Source: Pseudomonas sp. MM213 (lineage in GTDB: Bacteria; Pseudomonadota; Gammaproteobacteria; Pseudomonadales; Pseudomonadaceae). From it: a DNA stretch of 64,000 nt. Of the stretch, positions 8,568 to 15,758 are shown piece by piece. The notes under the pieces were generated by a model. That model saw only the letters and a list, made by a program, of their open reading frames with translations. It had not been told where the DNA came from and did not search any database. The stretch spans positions 2,728,001-2,792,000 of the forward strand of contig NZ_CP081943.1 in assembly GCF_020423045.1 (NCBI RefSeq), in the 5' to 3' direction. The number at the start of each line of letters is the position of its first letter. Position 1 is the stretch's first letter. The position numbers and the translations under genes were made by a program.

Positions 8568-9494
8568 ATGCCTATTTCATCTCAACGTTCATTCTTGCGG
8601 CCGCTGCTGATCGGCCTGCTTGCCTTGCTGCTGACGCCACTGGCCAGCGCCGACGAAGCCAAGCGCCTGCGCATCGGCATCACCCTGCACCCTTATTACA
8701 GCTACGTGGCCAACATCGTCGGCGACAAGGCTGAAGTGGTGCCGCTGATTCCGGCCGGCTTCAACCCGCATGCCTACGAGCCCCGCGCCGAAGACATCAA
8801 GCGCATCAGCGGGCTGGACGTGATCGTGCTCAACGGCGTCGGCCATGACGACTTCGCCGACCGCATGATCGCCGCCAGCGAAACGCCGAACGTGGCCGTG
8901 ATCGAAGCCAACGAAAACGTACCGCTGCTGGCCGCCACCGGTGTTGCCGCGCGCGGTGCCGGCAAAGTCGTTAACCCGCACACTTTCCTGTCGATCAGCG
9001 CCTCCATTGCCCAGGTCAACAACATCGCCCGGGAACTCGGCAAGCTCGACCCGGCCAACGCCAAGACCTACACCCAAAACGCCCGCGCCTACGGCAAACG
9101 CCTGCGGCAGATGCGCGCCGACGCCCTGGCGAAACTGACCCAGGCGCCGAACGCCGAACTGCGGGTGGCCACGGTTCACGCGGCTTACGACTACCTGCTG
9201 CGAGAATTTGGCCTGGAAGTGACCGCCGTGGTCGAACCGGCGCACGGCATCGAGCCGAGCCCGAGCCAGCTGAAAAAGACCATCGATCAACTGCGCGAAC
9301 TGGACGTGAAAGTGATTTTCTCGGAGATGGATTTCCCGTCCACCTACGTCGACACCATCCAGCGTGAATCCGGGGTGAAGCTGTACCCGCTGTCGCACAT
9401 TTCCTATGGCGAATACACCGCCGACAAGTATGAAAAGGAAATGACCGGCAACCTCAACACCGTGGTCCGGGCTATTCAGGAGTCTGGGCAATGA
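8568..9494 (+). CDS. fpvC: FpvC, periplasmic metal-binding protein (TroA/ZnuA class)
   Basis: Cluster A-I substrate-binding protein, 308 aa, with a signal peptide ending near LASA (about residue 28). Likely metal ligands are the His in GFNPHAYEP, the His in TVHAAYDYLL and the acid in FSEMDFPST, the TroA arrangement. In P. aeruginosa FpvC (PA2407) accepts iron released from pyoverdine and hands it to FpvDE. The stop overlaps fpvD by 4 bases. Sequence alone cannot separate Fe2+ from Zn2+ or Mn2+, but the operon argues for iron. Confidence 0.9.
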   Translation: MPISSQRSFLRPLLIGLLALLLTPLASADEAKRLRIGITLHPYYSYVANIVGDKAEVVPLIPAGFNPHAYEPRAEDIKRISGLDVIVLNGVGHDDFADRMIAASETPNVAVIEANENVPLLAATGVAARGAGKVVNPHTFLSISASIAQVNNIARELGKLDPANAKTYTQNARAYGKRLRQMRADALAKLTQAPNAELRVATVHAAYDYLLREFGLEVTAVVEPAHGIEPSPSQLKKTIDQLRELDVKVIFSEMDFPSTYVDTIQRESGVKLYPLSHISYGEYTADKYEKEMTGNLNTVVRAIQESGQ

Positions 9495-10327
9495 CCGCTA
9501 AAGAAACACTCAGCGAATCCCCGGTGGGAGCGAGCCTGCTCGAGAAGGCGTCGAGTCAGCCGACATCATCGTTGAATGACACACCGCTATCGCCGGCAAG
9601 CCGGCTCCTACAGGTTTCCGGGCCAACCTTGGATTTTGCGGAGGTCAGTTTGACGCTGGGCCGCACGACGATCCTTGACCAGGTCACCTTCCAGGTTCAG
9701 CCCGGCAGCGTGCATGCACTGGTCGGTCCCAATGGTGGCGGCAAGAGTTCGCTGATCAAGACCCTGCTCGGGCAGATGCCGCATCAGGGTCGCTTGAGCC
9801 TGCAATGGCCCGGCGACCCCGGCACCATCGGCTACGTGCCGCAAGCGCTGGAGTTTGATCGCGGCTTGCCGATGACCGTCGACGATTTCATGGCCGCCAT
9901 GTGCCAGCGACGCCCGGCGTTCCTCGGGTTGAGCAAGCATTACGCGGCAGCGATTGGCGAAGCGCTTGAGCGGGTAGGCATGCAGGACAAGCGCAAGCGG
10001 CGCATGGGCGCCTTGTCCGGCGGCGAGCGTCAGCGCGTGTTGCTTGCACAGGGACTGATCCCGGCGCCGCAATTACTGGTACTCGATGAGCCGATGTCGG
10101 CCCTCGATGAGGCGGGCATTCAGGTGTTCGAACGGTTGCTGGGTGACTGGCGTCAGAGCGGGATCACCGTGCTGTGGATCGAGCATGATCTGGAAGCGGT
10201 CGGGCGTCTGGCGGATCGCGTCACCGGGCTCAATCGCCGGGTACTGTTCGATGCCACGCCGAAACAGGCGCTGACCCCGGAACGTTTGCTGACCCTGTTC
10301 TCGACCCATCCACGGAGCGCTGTCTGA
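9491..10327 (+). CDS. fpvD: FpvD, ABC transporter ATPase with a REP-encoded N-terminal extension
   Basis: Cytoplasmic ATPase of the iron-recycling ABC transporter, 278 aa from the ATG at 9491. Walker A is GPNGGGKSS at residues 79-87, the signature is LSGGERQRVLL, and Walker B is LLVLDEP. The conserved domain only begins near residue 47 (LDFAEVSLTLG). Residues about 12-41 are translated from a REPIN at 9522-9614, so the gene seems to have acquired this insertion in frame. An internal start such as the TTG near 9630 would give a family-length protein and cannot be ruled out. The stop overlaps the permease start (TGATG). Confidence 0.9.
   Translation: MTAKETLSESPVGASLLEKASSQPTSSLNDTPLSPASRLLQVSGPTLDFAEVSLTLGRTTILDQVTFQVQPGSVHALVGPNGGGKSSLIKTLLGQMPHQGRLSLQWPGDPGTIGYVPQALEFDRGLPMTVDDFMAAMCQRRPAFLGLSKHYAAAIGEALERVGMQDKRKRRMGALSGGERQRVLLAQGLIPAPQLLVLDEPMSALDEAGIQVFERLLGDWRQSGITVLWIEHDLEAVGRLADRVTGLNRRVLFDATPKQALTPERLLTLFSTHPRSAV
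9522..9614. repeat. REPIN inside the 5' coding region of fpvD
   Basis: GTGGGAGCGAGCCTGCTCG on the left and CGCCGGCAAGCCGGCTCC on the right are inverted REP-type units about 45 bases apart. The reading frame runs through them without a stop codon. The two halves belong to slightly different REP variants (GAGCCTGCTC versus GCCGGCTTGCC). Confidence 0.85.
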
Positions 10328-11226
10328 TGAGTTACGAAGCCTTTCGCTTGATGGTTCAGGGTTGGGCGTCTTCGGGTTATCTGCCTGAGGCGCTGGCGTA
10401 TGGATTTGTGGTCAACGCGCTGCTCGCCGGTTTGCTGATCGGCCCGGTGCTGGGCGGTCTGGGTACGCTGGTGGTGGTCAAGCGCTTCGCGTTTTTCTCC
10501 GAAGCGGTGGGTCACGCGGCGCTGACTGGCGTGGCCATCGGCATTCTGCTCGGCGAACCCTACACCGGGCCCTATGGCAGCTTGTTCGGTTACTGCCTGT
10601 TATTCGGCATTTTGCTCAACTACCTGCGCAACCGTACGGGCCTGGCGCCAGATACCTTGATCGGTGTGTTCCTGTCGGTGTCGCTGGCACTGGGCGCGAG
10701 CCTGCTGTTGATTCTGGCGGGCAAGATCAACGTGCACATCCTGGAGAACGTGCTGTTCGGTTCTGTGTTGACTGTCAACGGCAATGACTTGCTGGTGCTG
10801 GCCATCGTCGGTTCGCTGGTGATGGCGCTGGCCTTGCCGCTGTACAACCGCATCATGCTCGCCAGTTTCAACCCGCAACTGGCGGCGGTGCGTGGTGTGG
10901 CGGTGAAGACCCTGGATTACCTGTTCGTGATTCTGGTGACGCTGATCACCGTGGCGGCAGTGAAAGTCATCGGTGCGATTCTGGTGGGTGCGCTGTTGGT
11001 GATTCCGGCAGCGGCAGCGCGGTTGCTCAGCCAGTCGCTCAAGGGATTCTTCTGGTGCTCGGTACTGATCGCCACGGTCAGCACGCTGTGCGGGATTCTT
11101 GCGCCGATTGTGTTCGACCTGCCGATCCCGTCCGGCGCCGCGATCATTCTGGTGGCCGGTATCGCCTTCGCCCTCGCCGCCATTGCGCGCGGCGTCGTCC
11201 CCAGCCTGAAAGGGAACCTCGGATAA
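10327..11226 (+). CDS. fpvE: FpvE, ABC transporter permease (ABC-3/ZnuB class)
   Basis: Inner-membrane permease of 299 aa with about eight or nine hydrophobic helices. GPVLGGLGTLVVVKRFAFFSEAVGHAALTG near residues 40-70 is the family hallmark. It forms the channel of the FpvDE importer that moves iron, released from pyoverdine in the periplasm, into the cytoplasm. The ATG overlaps the fpvD stop by one base. It corresponds to PA2409. Confidence 0.92.
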   Translation: MSYEAFRLMVQGWASSGYLPEALAYGFVVNALLAGLLIGPVLGGLGTLVVVKRFAFFSEAVGHAALTGVAIGILLGEPYTGPYGSLFGYCLLFGILLNYLRNRTGLAPDTLIGVFLSVSLALGASLLLILAGKINVHILENVLFGSVLTVNGNDLLVLAIVGSLVMALALPLYNRIMLASFNPQLAAVRGVAVKTLDYLFVILVTLITVAAVKVIGAILVGALLVIPAAAARLLSQSLKGFFWCSVLIATVSTLCGILAPIVFDLPIPSGAAIILVAGIAFALAAIARGVVPSLKGNLG

Positions 11227-12129
11227 ATGTCATTTTCTCTGCGTCAACTGACCCTGGCCGTCGCCCTGTGCGGGCTGGTCAATACCTCGTTTGCGGCGGA
11301 CAGCGCCAAACCGTTGCATGTGCTGGCGTCCTTGCCGATCACTTATGGTCTGGGCGAAGTACTGCTCAAGGGCACCAACGTCAACCTTGAACGCGCAGCG
11401 CCGGCGAACCTGCCTGGCAGTCGTCAGACGGCTTACTTCACCGGGCGCGGCGCGCCGGCATTGGCGAAACTGGCAACGGACGCCGATGCGGTGATTGGTC
11501 TGCGTTCGTTGTGGGCGGATGATCCGCTGTACCCGATCGCCCGGCGCAGCAATATTCGTATCGTCGAAGTCGACGCCGCGCGCCCGGTGGACGGCGCCCT
11601 GCCCGGCATCGCCGTGCAGCCGGGCAACAAGGTCGATGGCTTGAACAGTCAGCCGTGGTTTTCCAGCAACAACATGGGGCGCATGGCGGATGTGATGGCG
11701 GCGGATCTGGTGCGCCTTGCACCTGCGGCAAAGCCTGTGATCGAGGCCAACCTTGCGACATTGAAACAGCGCTTGCTCAAGTTCAGCGCCGACAGCGAAG
11801 CGCGGCTGGCCAGTGCTGACAATCTGAGCGTGATGAGCCTGAGCGATCACTTTGGTTACCTGATTGGCGGGCTCAATCTGGAACTGATCGGTATCGATGC
11901 GCGGCCTGACGCCGAGTGGACACCGGAGGCGCTGAAGCAATTGGGTGTGACGCTCAAGGACAATGACGTGGCGGTGGTGTTGCATCATCGGCAGCCGTCG
12001 GACGCGGTGAAAGCGGTGATTGCCGAGGCCGGGAGTCGGTTGGTCGTTTTGAGTGTGGACGCGGCAGACCCGGTGGCTGACCTGGAGGGGAATGTGGATT
12101 TGGTGATCAAGGGGTTGAGTGGGGTTTAG
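11227..12129 (+). CDS. fpvF: FpvF, second periplasmic binding protein of the iron-release operon
   Basis: Exported TroA-fold protein of 300 aa with a signal peptide ending near TSFA (residue 23). It is divergent from FpvC and keeps fewer obvious metal ligands, for example H206-type residues in SLSDHFGYLI and VLHHRQP. In P. aeruginosa FpvF (PA2410) binds pyoverdine or ferripyoverdine and interacts with FpvC, so it may present the siderophore to the reductase complex. It starts at the base after the fpvE stop and ends the operon. A REP unit follows at 12179. Confidence 0.87.
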   Translation: MSFSLRQLTLAVALCGLVNTSFAADSAKPLHVLASLPITYGLGEVLLKGTNVNLERAAPANLPGSRQTAYFTGRGAPALAKLATDADAVIGLRSLWADDPLYPIARRSNIRIVEVDAARPVDGALPGIAVQPGNKVDGLNSQPWFSSNNMGRMADVMAADLVRLAPAAKPVIEANLATLKQRLLKFSADSEARLASADNLSVMSLSDHFGYLIGGLNLELIGIDARPDAEWTPEALKQLGVTLKDNDVAVVLHHRQPSDAVKAVIAEAGSRLVVLSVDAADPVADLEGNVDLVIKGLSGV

Positions 12130-12178
12130 CGTCGGCTGGACCGCATGATCATTCTCTACGGTGGGCGTTAGACAAATC

Positions 12179-12210
12179 CCCTGTAGGAGCTGGCTTGCTG
12201 GCGATGGCGG
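12179..12210. repeat. Single REP unit, left outer flank of the repeat block
   Basis: CCTGTAGGAGCTGGCTTGCTGGCGATGG REP-type unit, 50 bases after fpvF. Its inverted partner lies almost 1 kb away at 13145-13173. Confidence 0.8.
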
Positions 12211-12235
12211 CCTGATAGCCGACCATTTTCTTTCA

Positions 12236-12503
12236 GGTGTACATATCCATTCCTGCGGTAACGGCTGATATTGGTTTCGCCCTTACGGCGAGTCACTTGG
12301 AAGAGCCCCAAGTAACCAAGGGCTCTTGCCCCTTTCGTTCGGTGCCTCGCCTAGGCTCGCCATACCCTCGCTCCGGTCCTGCTCCGTGGGCCCGCCGCCA
12401 TCGGCCATCCATGGCCGGGGGCGGCTAACCCGGCATCCATGCCGGGTTGCCCACTGCGCAGAACCTCCACTCGGCCTCTCGAGGGGGCGCTCAGATCAAA
12501 AGC
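12236..12503 (+). repeat. Long inverted repeat, left arm
   Basis: This stretch of about 265 bases is repeated in inverted orientation at 12852-13121 with high but imperfect identity. Shared anchors include GTGTACATATCCATTCCTGC, GTTTCGCCCTTACGGCGAGT, a CTCGCTCCGGTCCTGCTCCG block and CACTGCGCAGAACCTCCACT. It contains smaller internal palindromes such as AACCCGGCATCCATGCCGGG. Several short open frames run through it, but none has a ribosome-binding site or a recognisable product. I regard it as a genome repeat of the P. fluorescens group. Confidence 0.85.
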
Positions 12504-12562
12504 GGAAGGCGAGCTAACGCTCGGCCTGATGAGTGGTGGAAAGCAAAAGCGTACGCAGATCT

Positions 12563-12665
12563 CCTGTAGGAGCCGGCTTGCCGGCGAAAAACGTCTAGGC
12601 GACGCGTTCATTCAGACGCCCCGCGTTATCGTTGACGTCCATCGCCGGCAAGCCAGCTCCTACAA
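12563..12665. repeat. REPIN, first inner copy in the repeat block
   Basis: CCTGTAGGAGCCGGCTTGCC at the left and an inverted, slightly diverged copy ending in AGCTCCTACAATT at the right, with a loop of about 50 bases. Confidence 0.85.
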
Positions 12666-12690
12666 TTTTGAATCGTGTGAACCCAATCCC

Positions 12691-12782
12691 CGTGTAGGAG
12701 CCGGCTTGCTGGCGATGGCGTCCGTTCAGTCAACAAACAGGTGTCTGACCCACCGCTATCGCCAGCAAGCCGGCTCCTACAG
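12691..12782. repeat. REPIN, second inner copy in the repeat block
   Basis: GTGTAGGAGCCGGCTTGCTGG and its inverted partner ending AGCCGGCTCCTACAG, 25 bases after the previous REPIN. Confidence 0.85.
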
Positions 12783-12851
12783 GGGGATGCGTACGATCAA
12801 AGAGCCAGGTCGGCTGGCAGGCCGCCTCGCTTTGGCTTTTGATTTTGCTTT

Positions 12852-13121
12852 GGCTTTTGATCTGCCCCGTCGGGAGGCCGAGTGGAGGTTCTGCGCAGTG
12901 GGCACCGCGGCAAGGATGCCGCGGTAGCCGCCCCCGGCCATGGATGGCCGATGGCGGCGGGCCCACGGAGCAGGACCGGAGCGAGGGAACCCTGAGCCTA
13001 GGCGAAGGGCCGTACGTCAGGGGCAAAGCCTTTTGGTTCCTTTTTGGCGTTTGAAAAAGGGACTCGCCGTAAGGGCGAAACCATCAGCGGCCGTTACCGC
13101 AGGAATGGATATGTACACCCT
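12852..13121 (-). repeat. Long inverted repeat, right arm
   Basis: Reverse-complement copy of 12236-12503. The arms differ mainly in the centre, where the right arm carries a CGTTTGAAAAAGGGACTCGC segment and an ACCGCGGCATCCTTGCCGCG hairpin in place of the left arm's versions. The hairpin bases co-vary between arms, which hints at selection for structure. No gene is supported here. Confidence 0.85.
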
Positions 13122-13144
13122 CAAAAAAGGCGCCTGATACACAG

Positions 13145-13173
13145 CCATCGCCAGCAAGCCGGCTCCTACAGGT
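13145..13173. repeat. Single REP unit, right outer flank of the repeat block
   Basis: CCATCGCCAGCAAGCCGGCTCC with TACAGG, inverted relative to the unit at 12179-12210. It closes the symmetrical block before the mbtH terminator. Confidence 0.8.
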
Positions 13174-13202
13174 TCCGCGCTCGACGCCACAACATGCAGA
13201 CG

Positions 13203-13239
13203 CAAAAAAGCCCGCTGACCTTCTCGGTCCAGCGGGCTT
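13203..13239 (-). terminator. Rho-independent terminator of mbtH
   Basis: A GC-rich stem (AGCCCGCTG-ACC paired with GGTCCAGCGGGCT, one bulged base, five-base loop) is followed on the minus strand by a run of T, 18 bases after the mbtH stop codon. Confidence 0.85.
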
Positions 13240-13256
13240 CTCTTTGTGCGAAGACT

Positions 13257-13484
13257 TCAGTGAGCCACAGCCGCCTGCTCTTCCATCTTCTTGCGCAAAC
13301 TCAGCGGACGCATATCGGTCCAGGTTTCTTCGATGTAAGCCAGGCATTCCTTTTTCAGGCCACTCTTGCCCACGGTGCGCCAGCCCTCCGGCACGGCCTT
13401 GTAGTCGGGCCAGATCGAGTACTGCTCTTCGTGGTTGACCACGACCTGAAAGAGGATGTCCTCGCGGTCGAATACTGACGTCAT
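13257..13484 (-). CDS. mbtH: MbtH-family NRPS accessory protein
   Basis: Small cytoplasmic MbtH-like protein, 75 aa. It binds adenylation domains of nonribosomal peptide synthetases and is needed for their activity or solubility. The family signature is clear: [24 protein letters not shown], then the W of EGWRTVG, and [14 protein letters not shown]. It corresponds to PA2412 of the P. aeruginosa pyoverdine locus. A near-perfect PvdS promoter sits 61 bases upstream, inside the end of pvdH, and a terminator follows. PvdL is the obvious partner in this window. Confidence 0.95.
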   Translation of the reverse strand: MTSVFDREDILFQVVVNHEEQYSIWPDYKAVPEGWRTVGKSGLKKECLAYIEETWTDMRPLSLRKKMEEQAAVAH

Positions 13485-13545
13485 GGTGTCTCTCCATCGC
13501 TGTAAGGGTGGGCTGCACTGCGTGCGCAGCCGTTATGTAGAAAGA

Positions 13546-13569
13546 ACGTTGCGGGGCCCGGAAAATTTA
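13546..13569 (-). promoter_or_regulatory. PvdS (iron-starvation) promoter of mbtH
   Basis: On the minus strand this reads TAAAT, 16 bases, CGT, an exact match to the PvdS box. It overlaps the last codon and stop codon of pvdH, so mbtH can be transcribed separately from pvdH. Confidence 0.85.
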
Positions 13570-14979
13570 GAGGCTGGCAGTGGCCGCAACCATCGCCCGG
13601 CCAAAAACCTCCGCCACCCGATCGATTTCCGCAGCGGTAATCACCAGCGGCGGCAGGAAACGCACCACACCGCCATGCCGACCGCCCAGCTCAAGAATCA
13701 ACCCACGCTTGAGGCATTCACGCTGCACCAGCGGCGCCAGTCGAGCGAAGATCGGTGGATGACCTTGCACATCCGGCACGCCGGTCGGGTCAACCAGTTC
13801 GACGCCAAGCATCAAGCCACGACCGCGAATATCGCCCAGTTGCGGAAAGTCCCGCTGAAGAATGCGCAAGTGTTCGCTCAAGCGCTCGCCCATGGCCGCA
13901 GCGTGTTCGCAAACCTTGTGCTCGGTCAGGTAACGCATCACCGCAGAGCCTGCCGCCATGGCCATTTGATTGCCACGGAAGGTCCCGGCATGCGCGCCCG
14001 GCAACCAAGTGTCGAGCCAGTCGCGATACACCACCACCGCCAGCGGCAAGCTACCGCCGATGGCCTTGGACATCACCACCACGTCCGGGATGATCCCGGC
14101 GTGCTCGAAAGCAAACATCTTGCCGGTGCGGGCGAAACCGCTCTGGATTTCGTCGACGATCAACGCCACACCCGCCTTTTCGGTGATGCGACGCAGACCA
14201 CGCAACCAATCGAGATCGGCCGGGATCACCCCGCCCTCGCCCTGAACGGCCTCGACAATCACTGCCGCCGGCAATTGCACTCCAGCCTCGGGATCGTTCA
14301 ACAGGTTTTCCAGGTAGTTCAGGTTGACCTGCACGCCTTGCGCGCCGCCGAGGCCGAACGGGCAACGGTAATCGTAGGGATACGGCATGAACTGCACGCC
14401 ACTGCTGAGCAATGCGCCCAACGGTTTTTTCGGCCCCAGGCTGCCCATCAGACTCAGCGCGCCTTGGCTCATGCCGTGATAACCGCCCTGGAACGACAGC
14501 ACGGTGCTGCGCCCGGTGGCGGTGCGCACCAGTTTCAGCGCGGCTTCCACGGCGTCGGTGCCGGTCGGGCCGCAGAACTGGATTTTTGCTTGCGCAGCCA
14601 AGGCTGGCGGCAGCAGACCGAACAGGTCCTGGACGAATTGATCCTTGACCGGGGTGGTCAGGTCGAGGGTGTGCAGCGGCAGTTCATCGGTCAGCACTTG
14701 CTGGATCGCTTCGATCACCACCGGATGGTTATGCCCCAGGGCCAGCGTTCCGGCGCCGGCAAGGCAGTCGATGAAGCTGCGGCCCTCGACGTCTTCGACA
14801 TAAATGCCCTTCGCGCGCTTGAGTGCCAGGGGAATGCGTCGCGGGTAGCTGCGGGCATTCGACTCCTGCTGGCTCTGACGCGCCAGCAATGGCGATTCGT
14901 TGAACTGATAAAGCGTTTCGGCCGGCGCCGGAGCGATCCGGGCCGACTGATCTTCCATAAGGCTGGTAGCGACTGACAT
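13567..14979 (-). CDS. pvdH: Diaminobutyrate-2-oxoglutarate aminotransferase PvdH
   Basis: PLP-dependent class III aminotransferase of 470 aa that converts aspartate beta-semialdehyde and glutamate to L-2,4-diaminobutyrate, the Dab building block loaded by PvdL. The IVDEIQSGFARTGKMFAFEH segment and the MSKAIGGSLPLAVV lysine motif (Schiff-base lysine in SKAIGG) are visible. GPTGTDAVEAALKLVRTATGR marks the cofactor region. The ATG at 14979 was taken over one 42 bases upstream because it follows GAGAGATG-type purines and leaves the PvdS promoter outside the gene. The enzyme is cytosolic. mbtH follows 82 bases downstream. Confidence 0.95.
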   Translation of the reverse strand: MSVATSLMEDQSARIAPAPAETLYQFNESPLLARQSQQESNARSYPRRIPLALKRAKGIYVEDVEGRSFIDCLAGAGTLALGHNHPVVIEAIQQVLTDELPLHTLDLTTPVKDQFVQDLFGLLPPALAAQAKIQFCGPTGTDAVEAALKLVRTATGRSTVLSFQGGYHGMSQGALSLMGSLGPKKPLGALLSSGVQFMPYPYDYRCPFGLGGAQGVQVNLNYLENLLNDPEAGVQLPAAVIVEAVQGEGGVIPADLDWLRGLRRITEKAGVALIVDEIQSGFARTGKMFAFEHAGIIPDVVVMSKAIGGSLPLAVVVYRDWLDTWLPGAHAGTFRGNQMAMAAGSAVMRYLTEHKVCEHAAAMGERLSEHLRILQRDFPQLGDIRGRGLMLGVELVDPTGVPDVQGHPPIFARLAPLVQRECLKRGLILELGGRHGGVVRFLPPLVITAAEIDRVAEVFGRAMVAATASL

Positions 14980-15015
14980 CTCTCGACCCCTCAATAAGGT
15001 TTTCCTGTTCTGGAA

Positions 15016-15039
15016 ACGCATCAGGGCGCCGAGGATTTA
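15016..15039 (-). promoter_or_regulatory. PvdS (iron-starvation) promoter of pvdH
   Basis: Minus strand TAAAT, 16 bases, CGT with a preceding C, an exact consensus match. The CGT lies 36 bases upstream of the pvdH start. Confidence 0.88.
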
Positions 15040-15056
15040 GACCCTTGCCCGGCTTT

Positions 15057-15542
15057 CTATGAAGGCGGGGTCAGGCCCTTGTGCATGGGGATGGCGCGAA
15101 GCCCGGCTACGGTGAAGGTTTCGGCACAGGGCTGATAACCCAGATGCCGGTAAAAGGCTTCACTGGTCCGGGTGCTGTTGAGTCGAACCTGAGCCAGCCC
15201 GTTATCGATCAGCCAGCCTTCAAGGTCGCGCACCAGCGCTTGCCCGACGCCACGACGAAACCATTCCGGCTGCACGTAACAGAACGCAAGCTTGCCGCTG
15301 ATCGCCGCCATCGCGACGCCGACCGGTTTGTCCCGCAACAGGGCGATGTTCAGGTACAGCCGTTGGTCGGTCAGCCACGGTTGAATGTGTTCGACGGTTT
15401 TGTTGTGGGTCCAGGTGGCGACGGTTTGCGGGTCGTTGCGATGATCAAGCGCGCAGCCGACGCGGATGGAACGCTCGACGATCCGGCTGATGATACCGGC
15501 GTCGGCGGGGGTTGCCTTGCAGATGTGTAGGGGGGTTTCCAT
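15057..15542 (-). CDS. GNAT-family N-acetyltransferase
   Basis: Cytoplasmic protein of 161 aa with the GNAT fold. The acetyl-CoA loop is VQPEWFRRGVGQALVRDLE near residues 88-106 (Q/RxxGxG/A type), followed by the C-terminal NSTRTSEAFYRHLGYQPC segment. The acceptor is unknown. It sits 77 bases upstream of pvdH on the same strand, but pvdH has its own PvdS promoter, so a joint role in pyoverdine synthesis is not implied. A REPIN lies upstream of its start. Confidence 0.85.
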   Translation of the reverse strand: METPLHICKATPADAGIISRIVERSIRVGCALDHRNDPQTVATWTHNKTVEHIQPWLTDQRLYLNIALLRDKPVGVAMAAISGKLAFCYVQPEWFRRGVGQALVRDLEGWLIDNGLAQVRLNSTRTSEAFYRHLGYQPCAETFTVAGLRAIPMHKGLTPPS

Positions 15543-15647
15543 GGCGCTGTAACCTCAATCCATTGAGAAAAAGCTACCGGGGACGATAGCGCTGGTGGCC
15601 GTCGAAATGCCAATGGCGAGACGTTACATTTGATGTGCAACACACCC

Positions 15648-15743
15648 CCTGTAGGAGCAGAGCTTGCTCGCGAAGACGTCCGTACAGTTAACATCAATGT
15701 TGAATGTACGGACGTCTTCGCGAGCAAGCTCTGCTCCTACAGG
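15648..15743. repeat. REPIN with an extended perfect stem
   Basis: REP units with core GTAGGAGCAGAGCTTGCTCG face each other. The inverted symmetry continues inward through GAAGACGTCCGTAC, giving a stem of about 40 base pairs with a loop of about 15. It lies between the sensor-kinase gene end and the GNAT gene start. Confidence 0.92.
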
Positions 15744-15758
15744 GATGTATGTCGTTTG

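Noticed and set aside
12237..13137. Several short open frames in the repeat block
   Set aside because: They overlap inverted repeats, differ between the two arms and lack ribosome-binding sites and family matches.
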